Assembly: GCA_021829515.1 (NCBI GenBank)
Contig: JAKBPM010000054.1
Span: 1 to 5,173, forward strand
Reading direction: 5' to 3'
DNA: 5,173 bases
Origin: Nitrospirota bacterium
GTDB taxonomy: Bacteria; Nitrospirota_A; Leptospirillia; Leptospirillales; Leptospirillaceae
The notes under the pieces are model-generated. The model was not told where the DNA came from. It searched no databases and worked only from the letters and a program-made list of their open reading frames with translations. Both the position numbers and the translations under genes were made by a program. This document shows, in pieces, positions 1 through 4,909 of this stretch (positions are counted from its first letter, which is position 1; each line of letters starts with the position of its first letter).

Positions 1-1
1 T

Positions 2-346
2 AAAGAATCGTCGTCGATTCTTTACAACAGCCGAATCACCCTCTCCGGAATTCCTCTCGAATCTTACGAATATATCGTTAATGGAAAGTCGGCCCTTGAG
101 TGGGTCATGGAACGATATGCGGTGGCGGTGGACAAAGACAATGGGATCAAAAATGACCCGAACAACTGGTCGGAGGATCCCCGATATATTCTGGATCTCG
201 TCAAAAGAATTGTCCGAGTGAGCTTGGAGACGGTTCGTATCGTGGAGGGATTGCCAGCTCTGAAGAAATCTGGGCACAAGAGGAACTTTACGCCATCCTT
301 TTTCGGAGGGGAGTCAATCGCAGCGGAAACGGAAGAATTGGAATGA
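2..346 (+). CDS. Type ISP restriction-modification enzyme, C-terminal end (5' partial)
   Basis: The frame is open from base 2 to the TGA at 344-346, giving about 114 residues with no start codon in the window, so this is the end of a longer gene. The segment ILYNSRITLSGIP, then YEYIVNGKSALEWVMERY, then DPRYILDLVKRIVRVS followed by ETVRIVEGLP, is the characteristic C-terminal signature I associate with type ISP enzymes (LlaGI/LlaBIII-like, often annotated as predicted helicase or DEAD/DEAH protein). Family knowledge: these single very large polypeptides combine an Mrr-like nuclease, a RecA-like translocase, an N6-adenine methyltransferase and a target-recognition domain. The visible piece is the extreme end of the last. 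They methylate one strand of an asymmetric site and cleave unmodified phage DNA after translocation. The stop overlaps the next gene's start (ATGA), so the two are probably translated together. An internal ATG at 107 is a methionine inside the conserved block, not the true start. The final 35 or so residues (from about KKSGHKRNF) look like a variable tail. Confidence 0.85.
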   Translation, partial: KESSSILYNSRITLSGIPLESYEYIVNGKSALEWVMERYAVAVDKDNGIKNDPNNWSEDPRYILDLVKRIVRVSLETVRIVEGLPALKKSGHKRNFTPSFFGGESIAAETEELE

Positions 347-1308
347 CTAAACCGATTACAAATTGTCCAATCTGCCAGTATTCCGAAATAGAGATTAAAA
401 CAGTTACCAGTGGGGGGTATGAGTTTTCCTGTCCAAGATGTGGAGCATTTCAACTTTTTTTTAATCAATCGACAGAAGCATTTTTTGAACAACTGAAAGT
501 TTCTTTTCCAGAGAAAACAAAAAGAAAGCTTTACGAACTGTCGGCTTGGATTCGTGAACAAAATGAAAATGGGCGGGAAAAACCGGGACTAAATTTAGAA
601 AAAATATTCGAAGTCGGTCAAGTATTTCCAAAATACACCCTGAAAGACAAACAAAAATATTTTCTCAATAGCATCGAGCAACGGTTCAATCATTATGCCG
701 ATTCAATCAAATTGGTTCTGGAAACAGATTATCCTCTAGCTTGGGCAGAGAATGAAAAGGAATTCGAATATATTCTGAATGTGGTTCAGGATAGGAATCT
801 GATTCGTTGGTCTCGTCAAGCACAACATCCCAATCCAGTAGAAGCCATAATTTCATTGACGGCTGAGGGATGGGATTATCTGGATGAGAATCGATCAAAA
901 ACCAGCTCTGAATCAAGAGATGTTTTTGTAGCGATGTCTTTTAAACCGGAATTTGATTCGCTCTGGGAAGAAGCTATCAAACCAGCAATCATCGAAGCCG
1001 GATTCAATCCGATCAGGATCGATAAGGTCCAATTGGATCATGATGAACGAATTGACGATGCAATTCTCAATACAATATCCGAATCAAGACTTTTGGTAGC
1101 AGAATTTACCGGGATTAGTCCTGGCGTTTATTTCGAAGCAGGTTTTGCTTTGGGAAAAGGAATCCCGTTCGTTTTATCAGTAAGAGCTTCGGAAATAGGA
1201 GATGTTCATTTTGACACCCGGCAATTTCCCCATATAGTTTGGAAGGATCTTGAAGGTCTCAGAAAACAACTCAAAGAAAGAATTCGATTTTTGATAGGGA
1301 ATCAATAA
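343..1308 (+). CDS. Zinc-ribbon / winged-helix / nucleoside deoxyribosyltransferase-like (TIR-like) effector candidate
   Basis: A 321-aa protein in three parts. Residues 8-33 hold two CxxC knuckles (C8/C11 and C30/C33), a Cys4 zinc ribbon. Residues about 105-182 look like a winged helix, ending in the wing pattern ISLTAEGWDYL. Residues 193-321 form a Rossmann-like domain of the nucleoside 2-deoxyribosyltransferase/TIR-like superfamily: VFVAMSF (194-200), an RID segment with DHDERIDDAI (232-241), AEFTG (253-257), GVYFEAGFALGKG (261-273) and HFDTRQFPHIVW (289-300). E265 sits where the catalytic glutamate of this superfamily lies. Known relatives cleave the glycosidic bond of nucleosides or nucleotides; TIR relatives deplete NAD. 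Activity here is inferred, not shown. The start ATG at 343 overlaps the stop of the restriction gene by four bases, with only a weak GGAAG upstream, so translation is probably coupled. There is no signal peptide or membrane segment, so it is cytosolic. The alternative is a non-catalytic nucleotide sensor or a regulator of the restriction enzyme. The fold assignment is fairly sure, the role is not. Confidence 0.8.
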   Translation: MTKPITNCPICQYSEIEIKTVTSGGYEFSCPRCGAFQLFFNQSTEAFFEQLKVSFPEKTKRKLYELSAWIREQNENGREKPGLNLEKIFEVGQVFPKYTLKDKQKYFLNSIEQRFNHYADSIKLVLETDYPLAWAENEKEFEYILNVVQDRNLIRWSRQAQHPNPVEAIISLTAEGWDYLDENRSKTSSESRDVFVAMSFKPEFDSLWEEAIKPAIIEAGFNPIRIDKVQLDHDERIDDAILNTISESRLLVAEFTGISPGVYFEAGFALGKGIPFVLSVRASEIGDVHFDTRQFPHIVWKDLEGLRKQLKERIRFLIGNQ

Positions 1309-1346
1309 AATAATCGAGATTACATCCAGAAATATGCATACAACCA

Positions 1347-1352
1347 TATAAT
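1347..1352 (+). promoter_or_regulatory. Candidate -10 box upstream of the ApeA-like gene
   Basis: A perfect TATAAT hexamer lies 39 bases after the stop of the preceding gene in an AT-rich stretch. No convincing -35 box lies 16-18 bases upstream and there is no extended TG motif. If used, transcription would begin near 1359 and leave a leader of about 220 bases before the ApeA-like gene. Single hexamers of this kind occur by chance in AT-rich DNA, hence the low confidence. Confidence 0.3.
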
Positions 1353-1379
1353 GGCCACAAAAACAAGAATGATGTGGCC
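1353..1379 (+). other. Small inverted repeat in the intergenic gap
   Basis: GGCCACA (1353-1359) pairs perfectly with TGTGGCC (1373-1379) around a 13-base loop. No T-run follows, so it is not a standard intrinsic terminator. It begins one base after the candidate -10 hexamer and would lie at the 5' end of a transcript started there. It also overlaps the beginning of the transposase relic, so it may simply be relic sequence. Confidence 0.3.
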
Positions 1380-1530
1380 CAAAATCCTGATTTAAACACT
1401 GTACGAAAACGGAATCTATCCGAGCAAGTCGATGGTCTTCAAAAACGCTCCAGGAGTTTCACCGACCGACGGCAGAAATCCTAAGCTTGCAGAAATATGG
1501 AAAGTCACTCTGTTAGGATTGTCATGCAAA
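1368..1530 (+). pseudogene. Decayed IS630-family transposase fragment
   Basis: The 268 bases between the two defence genes hold no intact gene. In the frame of 1395-1448 one reads NTVRK, then RNLSEQVDGLQK. This resembles the helix-turn-helix block of IS630-family transposases, whose usual form is NTVRKWRNRF followed by a Q-G-(V/L/I)-DGL segment. A few bases on, in the frame of ATG 1432, the reading continues APGVSP and then NPKLAEIWKVTL, resembling the proline-rich linker and the following helix of the same family. The match therefore needs a frameshift near 1443-1450 and several residue losses (the expected W, R and F are missing). Similarity fades by about 1530 and the rest of the transposase, including the DDE catalytic domain, is absent. 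I infer a relic of a transposon once inserted between the genes. No terminal inverted repeats could be picked out. Similarity was judged by eye. Confidence 0.5.
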
Positions 1531-1576
1531 ACGAGTATGTTGACTGGAAACTAAGACAGATTGGACCATTAAGCCT

Positions 1577-2956
1577 ATGAACATACCTGAAAACATCGAA
1601 GACACCGGTTTCTGGTGGAATCCCGAGAGCCCCGCACAACATTGTTGTGGAACCCTTACCGTTTCCAAATCTGGAAGAATATCTCTGGAATTGTTGAATC
1701 CACCAGCTTCATTGATGAAGAACGGGAATGACATCCCGATCATTCATGGACAAATCAAGAAAAAGGGCCAAGTTTCTCTATTCGGAGTCACAATCTCTGA
1801 TGACCACTTCTCGAACCACATTCAAATTAGAACCTTCCACATTGGCGGGCTATTAATTGGGCATCATATTTCCAGTTTCGATGAGGCGATTTTTACAGAA
1901 GCTCAAATTGAAATAGAGGGACTATACGAATGGGTCGGCTTCCCCAAAATTCCAATAACAAGAGACGTTGAAAATAATGCTGTAGAGATAGTCTCAAAAA
2001 ACATTGAACCAAAGAGCTTCAAGATTTCGGACGATTTGTCGTTATCTATCAATCAAGACAGATATTATCAGTCCTCGTCCGGAGGCTCTAAATTAGCGAT
2101 TGAATACTGCGCATCCCTTTGTTTGACTTGGACTCGTCCAAGAGGTCTGCCAGATATCCAGGACATTGTTTACCGGATCAACTCATTTTTCTGTCTCGCA
2201 TTGGACATCCCCCTCAGCCTGACCTCCGTCAAAGTTTCAAAACCCAACGGCGATGCCAGTCGAAGAACATGGATGGATTTTATTTACCAAAGCATTCCTG
2301 AGAAAACAGAAACATCGATTTTTTTCCTCCCCTCCTGGTTTTTGTTTTCCTACAATATGATAGAAAACGATTTCGGAAAAATTCTATCGAGTTATCTTGA
2401 CGACAAGTCGGACCTGAAAATCGCTTATGACCTCTATTTTTCCGCGACCGCATTCAAACACGTTTTGTTGGAAACGAGGTTTCTCCTCCTGATTCAAGGA
2501 CTAGAGGTTTTTCATAGGTTGACTCATGACTGCAAGAAATATCCCCATGAGGAATTTACAGATTTAAAAGACAAACTGATCAGTTGTTGTGAGAATGAAA
2601 AAGAAAGAAAACTCATCAATGAAAGTCTTGCTTTCGCCAACGAATGTTCTTTGAGGATGCGTCTGAATCAGATTCTGGGCGAATTTCCGTCATTGATCGA
2701 AAACAAGAGGAAATTTATCGATGAACTCGTCAATACCAGAAATTACATGACCCACTTCGATCCCCGCACAAAACCAAAAGCCAAATTTGGTCGAGATCTT
2801 TGGTGTCTCTCCAATCAGTTGGAGGCACTATTTTCTCTCTTCATTCTCAGAAATTTGGGGTTCAGCAAAGAACAGATCCAAAGAGTGATCGATTCAACAA
2901 GCATTAGAAGAAAGCTTGATGTTCCTGGGAGGGAATCTCTGAAACTGATCGACTAA
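1577..2956 (+). CDS. ApeA-like HEPN-domain anti-phage protein
   Basis: A 459-aa cytosolic protein with the two-part layout of ApeA-type abortive-infection proteins. The N-terminal part (about 1-230) shows the ApeA N-terminal pattern: GFWWNPESPAQHCCGTLTV (11-29) followed by a beta strand RISLELL, then IIHGQI (55-60) and LFGVTIS (68-74), then FDEAIFTEAQIEIEGLYEW (101-119). The C-terminal helical part (about 285-430) is a HEPN domain. Its RNase signature is R388-N389-Y-M-T-H393, the R-N-x3-H form, placed in LVNTRNYMTHFDP. Family knowledge: ApeA homologues protect against phage, and HEPN domains with this motif are metal-independent RNases that often cut tRNA or other RNA once triggered. The N-terminal part probably senses the trigger or keeps the nuclease silent. 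ATG 1577 is the only usual start after the in-frame TGA at 1541-1543, though no clear Shine-Dalgarno sequence precedes it. The gene stands alone after a decayed transposon relic, so it may have its own promoter. No frame damage is visible. Confidence 0.85.
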   Translation: MNIPENIEDTGFWWNPESPAQHCCGTLTVSKSGRISLELLNPPASLMKNGNDIPIIHGQIKKKGQVSLFGVTISDDHFSNHIQIRTFHIGGLLIGHHISSFDEAIFTEAQIEIEGLYEWVGFPKIPITRDVENNAVEIVSKNIEPKSFKISDDLSLSINQDRYYQSSSGGSKLAIEYCASLCLTWTRPRGLPDIQDIVYRINSFFCLALDIPLSLTSVKVSKPNGDASRRTWMDFIYQSIPEKTETSIFFLPSWFLFSYNMIENDFGKILSSYLDDKSDLKIAYDLYFSATAFKHVLLETRFLLLIQGLEVFHRLTHDCKKYPHEEFTDLKDKLISCCENEKERKLINESLAFANECSLRMRLNQILGEFPSLIENKRKFIDELVNTRNYMTHFDPRTKPKAKFGRDLWCLSNQLEALFSLFILRNLGFSKEQIQRVIDSTSIRRKLDVPGRESLKLID

Positions 2957-3193
2957 AACAACCCGATTCTTGAATATGTCCCTGAATTGCTTCCTCGGAC
3001 GAAGAAGCCATTATTAATATCTGGCATTCGTCTATGATAGATTACACGAAATGATCCTTGGTCCAATTCCCCGTTGCAAATTCGTTGCAACAAAAAAACA
3101 AGATCAAGGAAAATAGAACAAAATGGGACTTCATTTAATCCTTTAAAATAAAAGATAACGGGAAAACAACCAACAACAGAAAGGGCATCAAAT
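2957..3193. other. AT-rich intergenic stretch before the tRNA fragment; no gene seen
   Basis: I find no convincing coding sequence on either strand in these roughly 240 bases; short open frames here lack family features. What can be seen is a pair of 8-base direct repeats CGTTGCAA (3072-3079 and 3083-3090), which also makes the hairpin GTTGCAA/TTGCAAC (3073-3091) followed by seven A on the + strand, and an AT-rich run around 3130-3155. The latter includes TAAAAT (3144-3149), which lacks a matching -35. Lying beside an attachment site, repeats of this sort could be recombinase or accessory-factor binding sites, but that is inference. No terminator with a T-run follows the ApeA-like gene. Confidence 0.5.
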
Positions 3194-3202
3194 CGCCCTT
3201 TC
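3179..3202 (+). repeat. 8-bp perfect inverted repeat spanning the tRNA-fragment boundary
   Basis: GAAAGGGC (3179-3186) and GCCCTTTC (3195-3202) are perfect complements around an 8-base spacer ATCAAATC. The right arm is the anticodon arm of the tRNA fragment; the left arm lies in the neighbouring element's DNA. Inverted arms of this length flanking a 6-8 base overlap are what a tyrosine recombinase core site looks like. The structure could equally be a weak terminator-like hairpin with only three T. Confidence 0.45.
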
Positions 3203-3241
3203 ACGGCGGTAACACCGGTTCAAATCCGGTTGGGGACGCCA
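3194..3241 (+). other. tRNA-Glu(UUC) 3' half: probable attachment site
   Basis: This is the 3' half of a glutamate tRNA gene. The anticodon stem is CGCC/GGCG (3194-3197, 3205-3208) around the loop CTTTCAC (3198-3204), with anticodon TTC at 3200-3202. The variable region is TAACA-like, and the T arm is perfect (ACCGG 3214-3218, loop TTCAAAT, CCGGT 3226-3230). Then follow the 3' acceptor strand TGGGGAC (3231-3237), discriminator G and an encoded CCA (3239-3241). The matching 5' acceptor strand GTCCCCA and the D arm are absent upstream, so it cannot make a tRNA. A 3' tRNA fragment beside a tyrosine integrase is the classic product of site-specific integration into a tRNA gene. The similarity starts at the anticodon stem, where crossover commonly occurs. 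It is also the left boundary of the right-hand element. Confidence 0.85.
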
Positions 3242-3270
3242 ATACCAGTGCCAATCTAATAAAGTTTTCT

Positions 3271-3307
3271 CTCCGACAACTTCCAACATATTGAATTTCT
3301 CCGACAA
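3271..3307 (+). repeat. Direct repeats CTCCGACAA in the integrase leader
   Basis: CTCCGACAA occurs at 3271-3279 and again at 3299-3307, 28 bases apart, each preceded by a T-rich run. They lie between the attachment site and the integrase start. That position suits arm-type binding sites for the integrase or its directionality factor. The second copy can also pair with the integrase Shine-Dalgarno region: CTCCGA 3299-3304 with TCGGAG 3320-3325. Confidence 0.45.
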
Positions 3308-3320
3308 TAAGTACAAAAAT

Positions 3321-3326
3321 CGGAGG
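3321..3326 (+). promoter_or_regulatory. Ribosome binding site of the integrase
   Basis: CGGAGG lies 8 bases before ATG 3335, a strong Shine-Dalgarno sequence that settles the start in the N-terminal reading frame and argues against the TTG at 3454 in the other frame. The site can be sequestered in a 6-bp stem with CTCCGA at 3299-3304. Confidence 0.7.
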
Positions 3327-3334
3327 TTGGAAAA

Positions 3335-4347
3335 ATGGCAACTTTCTGGAAAAGAAAACTCAAGGATGGAGGAGTTTCCTGGGAAGCTTCCATCAGGAGA
3401 AAAGGTCAGCCTGTTCAACGGAAATCCTTTGATACCCGTGTTGAGGCAGAGGCTTGGGCTTTTACCGTCGAATCAGAAATGTCAAAAGGTGTTTTCGTTG
3501 GTCGTTGGACCGGTACGAACAAGAAGTATCTTCTGGGAAAAAAGGACACCTCAAGGAAAAGGATAAGCTGGATCACTGGCGAAAAAGTTCCTTGGGATCC
3601 CGTTTTTTGTCGAATATTCGTTCCTCCGACATTTCGAAGTGGAGGGACGAACGGCTAAAGGAAGCTTCCCCTTCCACTGTCAACCGTCTTCTGAATCTTC
3701 TTTCCCACGTTTTCACGGTCGCGGCCCAGGATTGGGGGATGGGTGGACTCATCAATCCTGTTCCGAACGTCCGGAGACCCAAAAATCCTCTCCCACGAGA
3801 ACGCCGCCTTCTCCCCGGAGAGTTGAACAGAATCCTTTCCTGTACTTCTTCCCCTTCCCTCACCAGTATTGTCCATTTTTCCATCGAAACAGGGATGCGC
3901 CGGGGGGAAATCTCAAATATGAAATGGGATCATGTCAATCTCAAGAAAAAGGTTCTCACTGTTCCGGAAACGAAAACGGGAGAACCCAGGCGGATCCCTC
4001 TTTCGACGGAAGCCGTTCGGATCCTGTCTGACATTCCACGCCGGATGGATGGGCAAGTATGGGGATATAACGCAAAGGGACTTGGGGTAACAAGAGTTTT
4101 TCAAGAAGCCTGTAAGCGCGCCCGGAAAGCCTACGAGCAGGAATGCGAGGAAAAGGGGATAAAGCCGGATCCGTCCTTCCTGGCGGACCTGACCTTCCAC
4201 GACCTCCGGTACGAGGCCACTTCCCGGTTCTTCGAAAAGGGCCTGAACCCCATGCAGGTTGCGGCCATCACCGGGCACAAGACGCTCCAGATGCTTAAAC
4301 GCTACACGCACCTGAAGGCGGAAGATTTGGCAGAGTTGTTGAAGTGA
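3335..4347 (+). pseudogene. int: Tyrosine recombinase (integrase), frame-disrupted
   Basis: Two overlapping frames together make one phage-type integrase of about 336 aa. Frame one (from ATG 3335) gives the N-terminal arm-binding part: MATFWKRKLKDGGVSWEASI, then RRKG, then DTRVEAEAWAFTVESEMSKG. Around 3495-3508 the homologous reading moves to the -1 frame, continuing as LDRYEQEV, then the core-binding SAM-like domain (SDISKWRDERL, SPSTVNRLLNLLSHVFTVA), then the catalytic domain. Numbered from the TTG at 3454, the catalytic set is complete: R149 in TGMRRGEI, K174 in TKTGEPRRIPL, H249 and R252 in FHDLR, H275 in ITGHK and Y284 in KRYTH. It would cut and join DNA at the adjacent tRNA-Glu site. 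A small deletion or insertion is the simplest cause of the break. TCGTTGG is tandemly repeated exactly there (3495-3501, 3502-3508), and relatives usually carry about ten more residues at this point. Frame one alone ends at 3658. A slippery heptamer (3538-3544) could rescue some protein. It is convergent with the toxin gene, 6 bases apart. Confidence 0.85.
3538..3596 (+). promoter_or_regulatory. Possible -1 ribosomal frameshift site in the integrase
   Basis: A_AAA_AAG at 3538-3544 is in the exact phase (gga-aaa-aag in the N-terminal frame) needed for the classic bacterial -1 slip, and the -1 frame is the one that encodes the rest of the integrase. Five bases downstream, 3550-3558 can pair with 3588-3596 (nine pairs, one of them G-U) around a 29-base loop. 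No strong Shine-Dalgarno-like stimulator is seen upstream. The slip would give a full-length protein with 13 or so substituted residues. It may be a coincidence of a Gly-Lys-Lys-Gly coding run. Confidence 0.35.
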
Positions 4348-4353
4348 AGAGAT

Positions 4354-4623
4354 TTATCGGTACACCTCACGGCGGTTTCCGATTTTTACAACGAGGATCC
4401 GGAAAACGCCGTCCTCGATGCTGCTGATAATTCGATAGTCGCCAACGCGGTACTTCCAGAACTCTCCAAGTTTGGAACCTTTAAGTGCTTCCCCAATACT
4501 GCGCGGGTCGTGAAGCTGTGCAACACGGCCATGCAGAAAAGCAAGGATGCGCCTCGCTGTTTGCGGGTCGATCTTGTCCAGATCGCGTTCTGCGGCGCTA
4601 TCGAGATCAATCTTCCAAGCCAT
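4354..4623 (-). CDS. relE: RelE/ParE-family type II toxin
   Basis: An 89-aa protein of the length and layout of RelE-type toxins: an N-terminal strand and helix (WKIDLDSAAERDLDKIDP, 3-20), a second long helix (QTARRILAFLHGRV, 21-34), the ALKGSKLGEFWKYRVGDYR block (46-64), then strands IISSIEDG and FRILVVKIGNRREVY. Conserved basic residues R59, R64, R84/R85 and the near-terminal Y88 are in place for ribosome-dependent mRNA cleavage, as in RelE; a ParE-like gyrase poison is less likely. The toxin is expected to be held inactive by the product of the gene just upstream, whose 3' end overlaps this start by 17 bases, so both are made from one transcript. No frame damage is visible. The stop lies 6 bases from the integrase stop on the opposite strand, with no terminator between them. 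Confidence 0.9.
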   Translation of the reverse strand: MAWKIDLDSAAERDLDKIDPQTARRILAFLHGRVAQLHDPRSIGEALKGSKLGEFWKYRVGDYRIISSIEDGVFRILVVKIGNRREVYR

Positions 4624-4834
4624 AACGCTTCATCACTTCTTCCAGCGGAATGGATTGAGATTTCCCGGCACGATTGGCAATCAACCGTTGCTCGGCAAGG
4701 TATAAGTCCTCAAGATCGTCGATGTGCTCACGGATCGCCTCGATCATGTAAAAGGTCTTGCTGCGCCCGGTGAGTTGCGCTAATTTTTGCAGACGGTTTG
4801 AAATGTCGTCCGGTAGTCGCAGAGATACGGCCAT
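4607..4834 (-). CDS. relB: RelB-type ribbon-helix-helix antitoxin
   Basis: A 75-aa protein. The first 45 or so residues are a ribbon-helix-helix DNA-binding fold: strand AVSLRLP (2-8), helix DDISNRLQKLAQLTG, turn RSK, helix TFYMIEAIREHIDDLE. The acidic-basic tail (43-75, ending EEVMKRYGLED) should wrap around and block the toxin. Family knowledge: such antitoxins dimerise through the ribbon, bind an inverted-repeat operator over their own promoter and repress it, more tightly with toxin bound. The ATG at 4834 follows AGGAG at a 6-base distance, a good Shine-Dalgarno, and an ideal operator lies just upstream. The pair probably stabilises the mobile element. RelB is used in the broad sense of the CopG/RHH antitoxins paired with RelE toxins. 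Confidence 0.88.
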   Translation of the reverse strand: MAVSLRLPDDISNRLQKLAQLTGRSKTFYMIEAIREHIDDLEDLYLAEQRLIANRAGKSQSIPLEEVMKRYGLED

Positions 4835-4848
4835 GATGTTCTCCTTTC

Positions 4849-4874
4849 TTAGTGAGATATAAGTATCTCACTAA
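4849..4874. promoter_or_regulatory. Operator of the toxin-antitoxin operon (perfect inverted repeat)
   Basis: TTAGTGAGATA (4849-4859) and TATCTCACTAA (4864-4874) are perfect 11-bp complements around the spacer TAAG. The repeat lies 14 bases before the antitoxin start and overlaps the likely -10 box, the expected place for autorepression by a ribbon-helix-helix dimer pair. Confidence 0.8.
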
Positions 4875-4890
4875 ACGGAAAGGACCGCAA
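4862..4890 (-). promoter_or_regulatory. Probable promoter of the toxin-antitoxin operon
   Basis: Read on the - strand, TTGCGG (4885-4890) and GATACT (4862-4867) are 17 bases apart, the best spacing, as -35 and -10 boxes. The hexamers match consensus at 3 and 4 of 6 positions. The -10 box lies inside the operator, so binding of the antitoxin would block RNA polymerase. Confidence 0.45.
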
Positions 4891-4909
4891 GACATAAAGA
4901 GTATATTTA

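Noticed and set aside
64..561. Long open frame on the - strand opposite the restriction and effector genes
   Set aside because: It runs antisense across two recognisable proteins and their overlap; its residues show no family pattern.
1432..1554. A 40-codon leader peptide before the ApeA-like gene
   Set aside because: It has a poor ribosome binding site, and its content is better explained as part of the transposase relic.
3073..3098. Hairpin GTTGCAA/TTGCAAC as an intrinsic terminator
   Set aside because: It is followed by A, not T, on the + strand, and on the - strand no T-run follows the stem.
2953..3204. 83-codon - strand open frame over the intergenic stretch and tRNA fragment
   Set aside because: It ends inside the tRNA remnant and the hairpin repeats, and I see no domain or Shine-Dalgarno.
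3194..3241. Complete, functional tRNA-Glu
   Set aside because: No D arm and no 5' acceptor strand (GTCCCCA) upstream; only the half from the anticodon stem to CCA is present.
3454..4347. A shorter, self-standing integrase starting at TTG 3454
   Set aside because: The strong Shine-Dalgarno and a family-typical N-terminus belong to ATG 3335 in the other frame, and the residues just after TTG 3454 do not look like an integrase start.
4510..4773. + strand open frame across the toxin-antitoxin genes
   Set aside because: Shadow of the two well-supported - strand genes.
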